Shown here piece after piece: positions 24,621 through 34,355 of a stretch of DNA of 64,000 nucleotides. Each line of letters opens with the position of its first letter. The first letter of the stretch is position 1. Origin of the DNA: Pirellulaceae bacterium (lineage in GTDB: Bacteria > Planctomycetota > Planctomycetia > Pirellulales > Pirellulaceae); assembly GCA_028280445.1 (NCBI GenBank), contig JANQLU010000042.1, forward strand, positions 62,001-126,000, read 5' to 3'. The position numbers and the translations under genes are program-made. Under the pieces are notes generated by a model, which did no database searches, had not been told where the DNA came from, and was given only the letters and a program-made list of their open reading frames with translations.

Positions 24621-25523
24621 ATGAAGGAATTCTTCCCCAAAACACTCCTGTCTATCTCTCTGACTTGCGCCTTTTTCACCATCGCATTTGCCTGTTTTAT
24701 GCACCCGGCGAAATCAACTGGCCAAGAAAAAAAGAAACAAAATCCGTTACCGGAAATTCGCGTCGTCAAAGATGGCTGGCAAGCCAACCCGGAGACCGTC
24801 AAAAAAGTTCTCGAATCGACTGCCGCCGATCTCTGGAAACATTTTCCCAAGCGAAAATTGCCTCCGTTGCTCGTCCATCCGAACAAAGGCCCCATTGTTT
24901 TGTTCAAACGCAGTGACAAGGGAGAAATTGTTGTTCGTTTGAACACGGGCAAGACCTACTGGTCGCAATACGCGTTTCAATTTTCTCACGAATTTTGCCA
25001 TGTGTTGTGCGAATACGATCCCGATCCGCATGGAAATGATTGGTTCGAAGAATCGATTTGCGAATTGGCGTCGTTGTATACGCTTCGCCAAATGGGCAAA
25101 ACCTGGAAAACCAAACCTCCCTACCCGCATTGGAAATCTTATGCCAAACATTTGACCCAATATGCGGCGGACAGGATCGCCGACGGCCAACTCAAAAAAG
25201 GTGAAACGTTAGCCAAGTGGTTCAAAAAAAATTCTGAAGCCTTGTATGCGTCGGCCACACGCCGTGAATTGAACCTGGTCGTTGCAACCCAACTGCTACC
25301 GATGTTCGAAGCGGAGCCTGATCACTGGCAAGCCGTTGGTTACCTCAACAAAGCCAAACCAAAAAGTAAACAAACGTTTCAACAGTATCTGTCCGATTGG
25401 TTTCGTCATTGCCCCAAAAGACATCAACCGTTCGTCAAGAAAATCGCGAAGCACTTTGAGATCGAGATCCTCAAGCCCTCATCGAACAAATCAAAGTCGG
25501 CCAATTCGAAATCGAAAAAGTGA
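24621..25523 (+). CDS. Secreted HExxH putative metallopeptidase
   Basis: A 300-residue exported protein; the ATG at 24621 begins a signal peptide (LLSISLTCAFFTIAFACF). The zinc motif HEFCH occurs in FSHEFCHVLCEYD, followed 17-25 residues later by WFEESICELAS, where a Glu would be the third ligand of a gluzincin. No known family was recognised beyond the fold. The stop codon TGA is the first part of a family A repeat (GTGAGCGGC), so the C-terminal basic tail (SNKSKSANSKSKK) may be set by repeat insertion. Confidence 0.7.
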   Translation: MKEFFPKTLLSISLTCAFFTIAFACFMHPAKSTGQEKKKQNPLPEIRVVKDGWQANPETVKKVLESTAADLWKHFPKRKLPPLLVHPNKGPIVLFKRSDKGEIVVRLNTGKTYWSQYAFQFSHEFCHVLCEYDPDPHGNDWFEESICELASLYTLRQMGKTWKTKPPYPHWKSYAKHLTQYAADRIADGQLKKGETLAKWFKKNSEALYASATRRELNLVVATQLLPMFEAEPDHWQAVGYLNKAKPKSKQTFQQYLSDWFRHCPKRHQPFVKKIAKHFEIEILKPSSNKSKSANSKSKK

Positions 25524-25549
25524 GCGGCAATGCGCTAGCCGCTCACAGT
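25521..25549. repeat. Minimal family A hairpin containing a stop codon
   Basis: GTGAGCGGCAATGCGCTAGC and complement form a short hairpin overlapping the stop codon of the HExxH gene. It lies between convergent genes and may act as a bidirectional transcript end. Confidence 0.6.
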
Positions 25550-25558
25550 CTAGCGCGA

Positions 25559-26563
25559 TTACTTCTTGTCTTTTGGAACCTTTTTACCTTCTTGAGCCTT
25601 CTTTTCTTTTTCGGCGTTCATCTTCTCAATTTTTTTCTTGAGATCCTCAACTCTTTTTTCCTTGACGACCTTGGGATCAATCCTGATTGGTGGTCTTGCA
25701 GGCAATATGTTAATCGGTGCGGCCAAGACACCTCCCATACCTCCGCCACCCAAATTGGCTCCGCGAATAACGATGTTGCGCAGATTCCGAAGTTGCGGTT
25801 CCACCGTGCTTTTCCAGACGACAAGTTGATTTTTGGAAAGCCCTAACAATTCGTGCTTGATCGGTGGGTCGTTGTTTTCCCAACCGCCGCGCCGATTGAC
25901 GACAAATCCCATGCGGTTTCCTTGCAAAGCAATTTTGTCACCAAATTTTTCGTCAATCAATTTTGTGATCGTATCGCGTTGTTGTGTTGTCAACAACAAT
26001 TGTTTGTCAATGCGTGCGATGAACGAGTGGACGGCAGCCGATCGTTGAAATTTTTGCCGCTCGGCCATAGCCGCTTTGTATTTCGCCGTTTGTTCCGAAG
26101 TCAGTACCTTGGCGAAATTGTCTTTCCAGATTTTTTCGTTTTCAACGGGATACGACGAATAGATACTGGTTGCAAAAACGCGTTCGACCATAACTTGGCG
26201 ATTCAGTGCAGCATTTTCATCGTCGGCTTTTTTGTTGTCCTCTTCATCGTCTCGATCCCACGCTTCGCCGAATTGGCGTCGATACATATCGTTTTGCTGT
26301 TTTTCAATTTTCGCGATATATTTGCTGACGGCGCCTTTGGCTGCAAAACGTAATTTTTTGAGTTGCGAATCGTCGAGATCGCAAACGCGATGGATTTCAT
26401 CGACCACGGTGGCAAGTCGATTTTCCGAATTTTGTTTCTGCTGCGTGAGATACTGCTCAACGCGTTGTTTCGCGGCAAGTATTCTCCGATCCTGTTGTCC
26501 TTCGACCGTCATTGGCGTGCAAAAAATCGCCAAACATAAAATTGCGAGCAGGCCTGTTTTCAT
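25559..26563 (-). CDS. Secreted helical protein of unknown function
   Basis: A 334-residue protein with a signal peptide (MKTGLLAILCLAIFCTPMTV, cleavage near VEGQ-QD) and AAGGA 8 nt upstream. The mature chain is Lys/Gln/Glu-rich and mostly helical, with LTSEQTAKYKAAMAER and LTTQQRDTITKLID, a pattern seen in periplasmic LTXXQ-like stress proteins and planctomycete homologues. The last 40 residues are a highly charged tail (EKEKKAQEGKKVPKDKK). The function is not known; metal or surface stress sensing is only a guess from the LTXXQ-like motifs. Confidence 0.75.
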   Translation of the reverse strand: MKTGLLAILCLAIFCTPMTVEGQQDRRILAAKQRVEQYLTQQKQNSENRLATVVDEIHRVCDLDDSQLKKLRFAAKGAVSKYIAKIEKQQNDMYRRQFGEAWDRDDEEDNKKADDENAALNRQVMVERVFATSIYSSYPVENEKIWKDNFAKVLTSEQTAKYKAAMAERQKFQRSAAVHSFIARIDKQLLLTTQQRDTITKLIDEKFGDKIALQGNRMGFVVNRRGGWENNDPPIKHELLGLSKNQLVVWKSTVEPQLRNLRNIVIRGANLGGGGMGGVLAAPINILPARPPIRIDPKVVKEKRVEDLKKKIEKMNAEKEKKAQEGKKVPKDKK

Positions 26564-26976
26564 CGCGTCGTTCCTTTGGATTTGAGTAAGAAGTCCCCTG
26601 ACAATCGTTTCCGTCCGGTCAGAGTCCTTTTCTTGATTTGATCAGCAACCAGCAAAAAAATCAAATTTCAGATCCATTTCCTGGGAGTTTGTCCCAAAAG
26701 TCCCTGTTTTGCTGGCTATCTCCACTGTTCTGTCGCTGCGGAAACGTCAAAAGTTCCATCGTCTCGCAGATTAATGCGAATTCGATTCGGACAGCAGCAA
26801 ACCGGACAGATTAACTGGAATGACTTTGTAGGGCCGGTTCCTACCGGCCAATCCGACAAACGGCCGGTAGGAACCGGCCCTACCGAGCCTCGCAAACAAC
26901 GCCTTTTCAATTTACAAAGGACCATTCTAACGAGCTCTTACCAGCGATTTCAATTTTTTAATTTTTGTTCAATTCA
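26564..26976. repeat. Intergenic region with a family D palindrome (26828-26883)
   Basis: GTAGGGCCGGTTCCTACCGG, a short loop and its complement form the D palindrome. The remainder is A/T-rich and would carry the divergent promoters of the flanking genes; no clear -35/-10 pair was chosen. Confidence 0.75.
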
Positions 26977-29142
26977 GTGACGGATTCAAAAACTCTCAAA
27001 TTAACCGCCGCGTGTGCATTTGGGCTCGAAGCGATCGTGCGCCGTGAATTGCAAACGCTGGGTTACGAATCCAAAATTGAGCAGCCCGGCAGGGTTTCAT
27101 TTGACGGCGATATAACTGCGATTTGTCACGCTAATCTGTGGCTGCGAACCGCTGATCGGATTCTGATTGAAATCGCCAAGTTCGACGCCGCCGATTTTGA
27201 TGCGCTATTCGAAACAACAAAAGCAATCGATTGGTCGGAGTGGATTCCTGTCGATGGTTGTTTTCCCGTATCGGCGAAATCTCGGCACTCGGCATTGACC
27301 AGTGTTCCTGCCATTCAACGAAGCGTGAAACGCGCAGTAGTCGAAAGCCTGCAACATAGTCACGGTCGTCTCGAACTGCCGGAATCCGCTGCTACTTACA
27401 AAATCGAAGCAGCGATCCTCAACGATATTGCGACACTCACCGTCGATACAACAGGTGCCAGTCTCCACAAACGAGGGTATCGCAAACTGGCCGGCCCGGC
27501 ACCTTTGAAAGAAACCTTGGCGGCCGCAATGATCCAACTGAGTTTCTGGAAACCGGGCCGCCCGCTGATCGATCCGTTTTGCGGCAGCGGAACTTTGCCG
27601 ATCGAAGCGGCCATGATTGGTTTGAACATGGCTCCTGGCATCAACCGTGAATTCTCGTGCACATCCTGGGGCGATCAATTTCGATCAACGATGACGACGC
27701 TTCAGCAGCAAGCCCGAGCCGAACAATTGGAGACGCTGGATGAAAAATTGATCGGAACGGACATTGACGCTCAAGTGTTGTCGTTGGCACGATATCATGC
27801 GAAACAGGCGGGTGTCGATGCGCTGATCCATTGGCAACAAAAATCATTTGGTGAGTTGCTCAGCAAAAAACAGTATGGGTGCATTATCACCAATCCACCG
27901 TATGGTGAACGTTTGCAAAACAAAAATGAGATCCATGATCTCTATCGTTCGATTCCGCAAATCCTGCAACGACTGCCGACGTGGTCTCATTTTATTTTAA
28001 CTTCGTTCCCTCGATTCGAGGCGACCATTCAAAAGACCGCAGACCGGCGTCGCAAGCTCTACAATGGCCGTATCGAATGTACGTATTATCAATTCCACGG
28101 CCCGGCACCACCTAAACAACCATCAGCAAATCGCTCGGAGACTGAAGAAACGGCAACACCCGCGACAACATCGGCTGCGGTATTCGGCGCGCCGCTGGAA
28201 AAAACAACGGAGCAGGCAGAATTGTTTGCCGCCAGACTAACCAAACGCGCGAAACATCTGCGACGCTGGCCAACAAAATTTGGCATCACTTGCTACCGCC
28301 TGTACGAAAAAGACATTCCCGAAATACCGTTGGTCGTCGACCGTTACGAAAATTTTCTACATATCACCGAGTACCAACGACCTCATACGCGCGATTTGGG
28401 ACAACATGGCGCATGGCTGGATGCCATGGCAAATACGGCAAGCAAGACATTGGAGATACCTCGCAAAAATGTATTTGTAAAACAACGCTACACCAAAGAA
28501 ACACAGACCACATTTTCCGCCGCAGGGAGTCATTCGACTGAAGCTATCGTTAACGAGTCAGAATTGAAATTCAAAATCAATTTGTCGGACTATGTGGACA
28601 CCGGATTGTTTTTGGATCATCGCATTACGCGCTCGATGGTTCGAGATGATGCATCTGGCAAACGGATGCTAAATCTGTTCGCCTACACCGGTTCGTTTTC
28701 TGTCTATGCTGCGGATGGCGGAGCCGTCGCGACCACCACCGTTGATTTGTCATCTGGATATCTCCAATGGGCGCGCGACAACATGGCCCAAAACGGATTC
28801 ACACAACCTTGCCACCAGTATGTTGCCGCGGATTGCATGAAGTTTTTGAACCGACTGAAACCATCTCAACAATTTGATCTGGTCGTGGTTAATCCTCCAA
28901 CATTTTCAAACAGCCGAAAAACAGAAAATGTGTGGGACATACAAAAAGACTATGCAGCGTTGCTCAACCAGTTGCTCAAGCATCTCGCGACAGGAGGCAT
29001 CATCTATTTTTCCACCAATTTCAAGCGATTCAAATTTGATCCCGCATTGATCAACGCATCGCGAACAATCGAAATCAGCAAACAGACCGTTCCAGAAGAT
29101 TTTCGCAATCGACGCATTCATCGATGCTGGAAAATTTGGTAG
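26977..29142 (+). CDS. rlmL: Bifunctional 23S rRNA (guanine-N2/N7) methyltransferase RlmKL
   Basis: A 721-residue protein that in E. coli methylates G2445 (N2) and G2069 (N7) of 23S rRNA. The N-terminal THUMP region (to about 160) precedes the first Rossmann methyltransferase: PFCGSGTLPIEAAMI, ITNPPYGERL. A second follows with LFAYTGSFSVYAA and VVNPPTFSNSRK. The GTG at 26977 is preferred; a TTG at 26965 would add four residues. An insert near residue 375-400 is Thr/Ala-rich and differs from enteric proteins. It lies alone between repeat blocks. Confidence 0.93.
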   Translation: MTDSKTLKLTAACAFGLEAIVRRELQTLGYESKIEQPGRVSFDGDITAICHANLWLRTADRILIEIAKFDAADFDALFETTKAIDWSEWIPVDGCFPVSAKSRHSALTSVPAIQRSVKRAVVESLQHSHGRLELPESAATYKIEAAILNDIATLTVDTTGASLHKRGYRKLAGPAPLKETLAAAMIQLSFWKPGRPLIDPFCGSGTLPIEAAMIGLNMAPGINREFSCTSWGDQFRSTMTTLQQQARAEQLETLDEKLIGTDIDAQVLSLARYHAKQAGVDALIHWQQKSFGELLSKKQYGCIITNPPYGERLQNKNEIHDLYRSIPQILQRLPTWSHFILTSFPRFEATIQKTADRRRKLYNGRIECTYYQFHGPAPPKQPSANRSETEETATPATTSAAVFGAPLEKTTEQAELFAARLTKRAKHLRRWPTKFGITCYRLYEKDIPEIPLVVDRYENFLHITEYQRPHTRDLGQHGAWLDAMANTASKTLEIPRKNVFVKQRYTKETQTTFSAAGSHSTEAIVNESELKFKINLSDYVDTGLFLDHRITRSMVRDDASGKRMLNLFAYTGSFSVYAADGGAVATTTVDLSSGYLQWARDNMAQNGFTQPCHQYVAADCMKFLNRLKPSQQFDLVVVNPPTFSNSRKTENVWDIQKDYAALLNQLLKHLATGGIIYFSTNFKRFKFDPALINASRTIEISKQTVPEDFRNRRIHRCWKIW

Positions 29143-29146
29143 CGTC

Positions 29147-29268
29147 TCGGGAGGGCGAGGCTCGCGGCCGAGCCTGATCCTGTGAGCGGCGAGGGACGAC
29201 GTTCATAAAGACTTGCTACGCCTGCGGCTCGGCAGGAGCCTCGCCCTCCCACCTTGCCGCTCACAATG
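29147..29268. repeat. Family B inverted repeat with A-like interior
   Basis: Opposed family B arms (GGGAGGGCGAGGCTC at about 29149 and its complement at about 29225-29250) flank a degraded family A left arm (GTGAGCGGCGAGGG). It lies between the stop codons of convergent genes. Confidence 0.75.
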
Positions 29269-29275
29269 TCTGGCC

Positions 29276-31615
29276 TCAATCTTCTTTACGACCAAACCAC
29301 TGGAACCCGTTTTGGATCCCTTGGCCCAGCAGTTTCGAGTAGGCATTTCCAACCTGTTGGAAATCTGCGCGGGCTTGAGTCAAGTGATGTTGTCGACCGC
29401 AGGTGCATTGTTGAACAGGGACTCGAATCACCTTGGGAACCAACTTGCAACTTTTTTGCGGAACCAGTCGAGGAACCTTGTAAGGAATGTTGACCGTGTA
29501 CTGCTGCAGCCGTTGTTCGGGCACACGGCGGGTGACTGTGCGATGAACAATTCGTGTTCGCCGCTCGGGCACCATCACCGTGTAAGTTCGTTCTTGAACT
29601 TCGGGAACACGTTTATAGCTGGTTCTGTAAACGGTGCGGGTTCGCGTTTCGGGGACCATTACGGTATACGTCGTTTCCGTCGTCATCGGAACTTTCTTGT
29701 AAACCGTTTTCGGGATTTTTCGACTCAAAGTCTTTGACACCATCACCGTATACTTTTCAGTTTTATAAGCAACCTGGTTCACGTATTCCGTCACTTGATA
29801 AGACCGCTGGACTTTGCGAGCAACCTTTTCGGTCACTTGTTCCGGACGCAGGTAACGCTCGGTTACCAGATCGAAATGTTGGGTTGTCACCGTTTCCTGG
29901 CGTTTGACCATCTCGGTATAAGGCACGTCGCGTGTTTTGGTGACCGTTCGAAATTTTGTCACCGGGATGCGTTGTGTTTCGTTGGCCGAGCGATATTTCT
30001 GAACGGGCACCTTGACCTGCTTTTGTACCTGCCGAACTTTCGCGACATTGAGCACTTCGACCCGCTGTTCGGGGTTGTATTCATAAACCGTTTCAACCAC
30101 GGTTCGTTCCTCTTGTTCGAATTGAACAATGGGAAATCGTCGCGTTCGCTGTTCGGTTTTCATGACGGTTACCGGATAAGTGTACGCCACCTGCTGAGCA
30201 ACCGTGTGGTAGATCGTATACGGCACTCGCCGGGTCACAATTTTGGGACACCACACACGACGGCAGACGGTACGAGTCACGGGGCAGCATGACTCGCAGC
30301 CGCGACAGTCCGTCGTACAGTGACAATCCGACGTGGTTTCATAAACTGTTTTCCAATAACCACAATCGTATTTGCATTCGTAGTAGTAGGTTCGCGGGAC
30401 TTTTTTGTAGACCGTACGATAGGCCGTGCGATTTTCGACCGTGGGAACTTGAATCGTGTAATTTTGTTCGACGGTTTTGTACCGCGGCATCATGACAAAA
30501 TACTTGCGCGGTACTTCTTTTTTAACCGGTACCATGACCGTGTAGCTGCGCTCGACTTGCTCGACCACGGGAACATTTTCAACCACCGTCTTGTCCACTT
30601 CCTCGGTATACGGCACGACTCGTGAGGTCGTTTGATTTTCGTATTCGGTGTACGGTTCGCGAACGGTATAAGTTTCTTGTCGCGTCCTTTCCACCGGCTG
30701 CAAGTACTCAATCGTCCGTGTCACATTACGGGGTACGCGTTTTCTCCGGTAAGCGGGAACTTGGATCGTTCGCGTTTGGTTTTCGTAAATGATGTCTTCT
30801 TTCGTCACGGTTTTGGTGACGGGCACGGTGCGGTAGTACGGGACAGTGCGTTCACGAACCTCGGGCACCATGGCGGTGTACGGCTCGATTTCTTCGATCC
30901 GCAAAACTTCGGTTCGATAGGTGGTGATTTTTCGCTTCTTTTTGACCGGTACATAAACTTGAAAATTTTGAACCACGGGTTCTTTTTCTTCGAACGTTTT
31001 ATAAACCGTGTATTGAACGGATTTTTGTTCTGGCACCATCACCGTGTAATCTTGGGCCACGGGCACTTGATGCGTCAACGTTCGGTAAACGGTGTAGGGT
31101 CGAAAGCGTGGTTCTTGGCGATAGCGTATTTCCCAAACCGTGTTGTAGTTGGTCTCCCAATACGGAACATACACCGTACAAGTTGTATATTGAGGTTGTT
31201 GGGCACACGTCGGGCAAGTTGTCGCCGTTTGTGGAATCTGATTTTGAAAGGTGCCCTGAGGCAAAGCTTGTTGAGTCAGGTTGTTTGGAACTTGGGGAAA
31301 AATCTGTTCCGGTTGGCCGCCTTGATAATAGGGTTGGTTTTGTCCATTGCCTTGCGGTTGATTCGAGTTGGCCGGTCCTGGCAATGGCAGTTGTTCTTGA
31401 ACCAGGGGTCGCCCGGTCGGAATCGTGTTGTAATTCTGTCGTTGTTGGTGAGAACAATTCGGCCCGTTGCAAATGGGTTGTGTCGCGCGGTTGTTGTTGT
31501 TTTGAACGACGAAGCCGTCTTGCGCGTTCGAGCGATTAATCAAAAACAGCGCAGCAAAAAACGCACAGAAAATTCCTGCGATGAGAAAGGTAAATTTTTG
31601 TTTCGAACGAAACAT
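29276..31615 (-). CDS. YTV-repeat, Cys-rich cell-wall-type protein
   Basis: A 779-residue exported protein; the ATG at 31615 starts a signal peptide (FTFLIAGIFCAFFAALFLI). After an Asn/Gln/Pro-rich stretch, the chain repeats a module of about 20-35 residues around YTVMVP (four exact copies plus YTAMVP, YTVMVS, YTIQVP, YTVNIP) alternating with basic YKKVP/YKRVP segments. The middle holds a Cys cluster (YECKYDCGYW; CHCTTDCRGCESCCP) suited to disulfide cross-links. YTV repeats are a planctomycete family described for Rhodopirellula baltica and associated with its proteinaceous wall. It probably coats the cell. It is transcribed alone, convergent with rlmL. Confidence 0.88.
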   Translation of the reverse strand: MFRSKQKFTFLIAGIFCAFFAALFLINRSNAQDGFVVQNNNNRATQPICNGPNCSHQQRQNYNTIPTGRPLVQEQLPLPGPANSNQPQGNGQNQPYYQGGQPEQIFPQVPNNLTQQALPQGTFQNQIPQTATTCPTCAQQPQYTTCTVYVPYWETNYNTVWEIRYRQEPRFRPYTVYRTLTHQVPVAQDYTVMVPEQKSVQYTVYKTFEEKEPVVQNFQVYVPVKKKRKITTYRTEVLRIEEIEPYTAMVPEVRERTVPYYRTVPVTKTVTKEDIIYENQTRTIQVPAYRRKRVPRNVTRTIEYLQPVERTRQETYTVREPYTEYENQTTSRVVPYTEEVDKTVVENVPVVEQVERSYTVMVPVKKEVPRKYFVMMPRYKTVEQNYTIQVPTVENRTAYRTVYKKVPRTYYYECKYDCGYWKTVYETTSDCHCTTDCRGCESCCPVTRTVCRRVWCPKIVTRRVPYTIYHTVAQQVAYTYPVTVMKTEQRTRRFPIVQFEQEERTVVETVYEYNPEQRVEVLNVAKVRQVQKQVKVPVQKYRSANETQRIPVTKFRTVTKTRDVPYTEMVKRQETVTTQHFDLVTERYLRPEQVTEKVARKVQRSYQVTEYVNQVAYKTEKYTVMVSKTLSRKIPKTVYKKVPMTTETTYTVMVPETRTRTVYRTSYKRVPEVQERTYTVMVPERRTRIVHRTVTRRVPEQRLQQYTVNIPYKVPRLVPQKSCKLVPKVIRVPVQQCTCGRQHHLTQARADFQQVGNAYSKLLGQGIQNGFQWFGRKED

Positions 31616-31741
31616 GGACTTTGGAACCAACACGAACCCAAAACATGCCCAACCAAAAAACGGGCATTCCTCTTTCCAGACTAATTGGCCCAACACTCGA
31701 AACAAGCCGAATTTGCACGAGAAACTGCGATAAGTAAGACG

Positions 31742-31798
31742 GTAGGGCCGGTTCCTACCGGCCGATTTTTCGAATTGGCCAGTAGGAACCGGCCCTAC
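31742..31798. repeat. Family D palindrome overlapping the tsaE stop
   Basis: GTAGGGCCGGTTCCTACCGG and complement. The terminal CTA read on the minus strand is the UAG stop of tsaE. The palindrome would form a GC-rich hairpin at the end of the thiL-tsaE transcript. Confidence 0.8.
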
Positions 31799-32301
31799 GC
31801 GACCGATACGCCGGCGGGCTGCATTTCTGTCAAATTCGTTACAATCGTCCCGACAATGGTTTCAGATTTTGAACCGGTCCCTTCGATAGTAAACCGACGA
31901 CCGTGTTCTGAAAGAACATCGATGGTAATTTTTAACAGATCGTTCGGCAACAAATGTTCAAATTTGTCGGCCCATTCAATAAACACCATTTTGCCATCGT
32001 CGATGAGTTCGTCGAATTCCAACTCCAACCAATGGTCGTCATCAACCAATCGATAAACGTCGATGTGGTGGAATTCGCGTTGACCATGATGATTTGTACA
32101 CAGCATAAATGTCGGACTGACAATTTCTCGTTGATCCACGTCCCAACAGCTGCCGATCGCTTGCACCAGTTTCGTTTTTCCAGCACCCAACGTACCGATG
32201 AGCGCGATCACTATTCCGGTATTCAAAGATTGGGCGATGGAGCGTCCCAAATCTTCTGTCCCGCTCTCGCTATCCACAGAAACTAGAATCGATTTTGCCA
32301 T
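31795..32301 (-). CDS. tsaE: tRNA threonylcarbamoyladenosine biosynthesis ATPase TsaE
   Basis: A 168-residue P-loop protein needed with TsaB and TsaD for t6A37 formation on ANN-decoding tRNAs. The Walker A is GTLGAGKT at 36-43. The family's SPTF and HIDVYRL segments follow (IVSPTFML; FHHIDVYRLVDDD), with VFIEWADKFE later. It begins directly after the thiL stop, so the two are translated together. Its last residues (QPAGVSVA) and stop fall at the edge of a family D repeat. Confidence 0.95.
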   Translation of the reverse strand: MAKSILVSVDSESGTEDLGRSIAQSLNTGIVIALIGTLGAGKTKLVQAIGSCWDVDQREIVSPTFMLCTNHHGQREFHHIDVYRLVDDDHWLELEFDELIDDGKMVFIEWADKFEHLLPNDLLKITIDVLSEHGRRFTIEGTGSKSETIVGTIVTNLTEMQPAGVSVA

Positions 32302-33207
32302 TTAATGCTCGTAACTTTCAACTGCGACCGGATTTAAACAATCATTGTCAAGATACCAAACGCCCGGTTTTTCAATCATCTGGCCGATCCGAGTGATTGT
32401 CAAATTCGGGTTTGATCGAATCAGTTTTTCTGCCTGAGTCTGGTCCAGCGTCAACAGCAATTCAAAATCTTCTCCGTCATTCAACGCGTGCTGGAGACTG
32501 GATTTATCCGACGATTTCGACAATGTTATCGCATCGTCGCTAATGGGAATCGATTCCAAATCGATCACCGCACCCACGGAACTGGCATTGGTCAATCGCA
32601 ATAAATCACCTGCCAAACCATCGGATACATCCGTCGCGGCACTAACCTGTATCTGTTGTTGACGAATATGATTTACCAAATCCAGTCGCGGCTCAAATTC
32701 CAAGTGCTTTCGCAAGATACTGCCGCCAAACGACCCGGTGGCGAAAATGATGTCACCCACGCGAGCTCCACTGATCGTCCAAACGTTTTTCAGATCATCG
32801 ATTTCGCCGTAGACCGTTACGGCCAAAGTCAGCGGGCCCGGACTTTTGACAAAATCACCACCAACCAGCGGACAACGATATTTGGATGCTGTTCGCAGGA
32901 GACCGTCGACAATGTTTTTGCATTGGTCGAGAGTCTGATCGGTTCCAGCGATCAATGAAAGCAAGCAAGCCGTGGGTGTGGCGCCCATCGCTGCGACATC
33001 GCTCAAATTGACTGCCAGAGCTTTGTGCCCAATTTGATCAAAACGGTGGACTTCGCTTTGAAAATGCACCCCATCAACAATCGCGTCCGCTGCCAAAACA
33101 CTTAGGTGTCCTGACCGAACAACCGCTGCATCGTCGCCAATGCCAATCGGAACATTGGCCGACGCCTTGAGATTTCCATATAACCAACGCAGAAATTCAG
33201 CTTCCAC
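32302..33207 (-). CDS. thiL: Thiamine-monophosphate kinase
   Basis: A 301-residue enzyme that phosphorylates thiamine monophosphate to the pyrophosphate cofactor. ATP and Mg motifs: GIGDDAAVVRSG, the NLSDVAAMGATP loop, GGDFVKSPGPL and ATDVSDGLAGDLLRL. The start is GTG (GTGGAAGCTGAATTT). It directly abuts tsaE. No other thiamine genes are in the window, which is usual for thiL. The end is NPVAVESYEH. Confidence 0.95.
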   Translation of the reverse strand: MEAEFLRWLYGNLKASANVPIGIGDDAAVVRSGHLSVLAADAIVDGVHFQSEVHRFDQIGHKALAVNLSDVAAMGATPTACLLSLIAGTDQTLDQCKNIVDGLLRTASKYRCPLVGGDFVKSPGPLTLAVTVYGEIDDLKNVWTISGARVGDIIFATGSFGGSILRKHLEFEPRLDLVNHIRQQQIQVSAATDVSDGLAGDLLRLTNASSVGAVIDLESIPISDDAITLSKSSDKSSLQHALNDGEDFELLLTLDQTQAEKLIRSNPNLTITRIGQMIEKPGVWYLDNDCLNPVAVESYEH

Positions 33208-33340
33208 AGATAACCAATTTCTTGAGAAATGTTGATATGGATAAATTGACGATTGAAAATCCCCAAGGATTCCCTAGACGATGGCGTCCAACTCATTCAT
33301 CATTTTGCATGATGTCGTTTTTACAAACAAGGAGATGTCC

Positions 33341-34315
33341 ATGAAGTACTCGTCGGTCGTCGGACTCAAAAATGAGCTGTTGAGCGAAACCAAAATTGTC
33401 GCAAGTACTCTCAACGTGGTTCGATCCAGAAGCTTGATCCGTGCAGCGGCTCAACCGGCAATGGTCGCGCCCGCCCGTGCGCCGTATGCACTCGGTGTCC
33501 GCGGCAAAAAAGGGAAATATCAACTTGCCGTTCGTATTCATCGCCGAGCAAGCGGCATGGAAGCAATCTTGTATGACATTCACGCACGGTGCAAAGGTGA
33601 GATGCATGTCAAAATCATTGGCGATATTGTGAAACAACAACGTCCCTGGCACCAACGGAAAAATCGTCCATTGCAAATCGGCGGTTCATGCGGTCATTTT
33701 CAAATCACGGCAGGAACGTTGGGATGTTTTGTCACGAAAGACGGCGTCGATGATTTAATTTTGTCGAACAACCATGTTCTAGCAAACGAGAACAAAGCCC
33801 GAAGAGGTGCCAATATTCTGCAGCCGGGTAAATTCGACAACGGGAGAAATCCACGTGACAAGATTGGAGATTTAGTTGATTTTGTCCGTCTAAAGAAAAA
33901 AGGCAACCTGGTCGATTGCGCTACGGCGACCATCGATGCCGGACTGGAATATTTTTTCAATCATCTTGAAACGCTGGGACCGATTACCGGTGTTCGCAAC
34001 TCTCCCATGGAAGAAGGCGAAACGGTATTCAAAGTTGGTAGAACAACGGGAGTCACACAAGGCAAAGTGTCTGCCATCGAAGTCGATCAGTTGAAAGTCG
34101 GATTCGACATCGGCGACCTCACGTTTGACAGCCAAATTGAGATCGAACCTGTTGGAAACGAGCCGTTTAGCCTGGGAGGCGACAGCGGGTCGCTCATTGT
34201 CGATAGCCGGCGGAAAGCTGTCGGTTTACTGTTTGCCGGTAATGATGTTGACGCTACCTACGCGAACGATATTCACAATGTTCTGGATGCTCTAAATGTT
34301 GATCTTGTTTTTTGA
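33341..34315 (+). CDS. Trypsin-like serine protease
   Basis: A 324-residue protein. The ATG at 33341 is fixed by AAGGAG at 33329-33334 with 6-nt spacing. The catalytic triad is visible as His in LSNNHVLANENK, Asp in NLVDCATATID and Ser in LGGDSGSLIVD. No classic signal peptide is present and the N-terminal 100 residues are basic, so location is uncertain. A small protein resembling the prodomain of such proteases is encoded 271 bp downstream. Physiological substrate unknown; it could be self-processing. Confidence 0.85.
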   Translation: MKYSSVVGLKNELLSETKIVASTLNVVRSRSLIRAAAQPAMVAPARAPYALGVRGKKGKYQLAVRIHRRASGMEAILYDIHARCKGEMHVKIIGDIVKQQRPWHQRKNRPLQIGGSCGHFQITAGTLGCFVTKDGVDDLILSNNHVLANENKARRGANILQPGKFDNGRNPRDKIGDLVDFVRLKKKGNLVDCATATIDAGLEYFFNHLETLGPITGVRNSPMEEGETVFKVGRTTGVTQGKVSAIEVDQLKVGFDIGDLTFDSQIEIEPVGNEPFSLGGDSGSLIVDSRRKAVGLLFAGNDVDATYANDIHNVLDALNVDLVF

Positions 34316-34355
34316 ATTTGATCGGTAATACTTCAATCACTTGCTGACGCCGAAA

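Noticed and set aside
30632..31684. 350-codon plus-strand frame opposite the YTV protein
   Set aside because: It mirrors the repetitive YTV gene and has no domain of its own.
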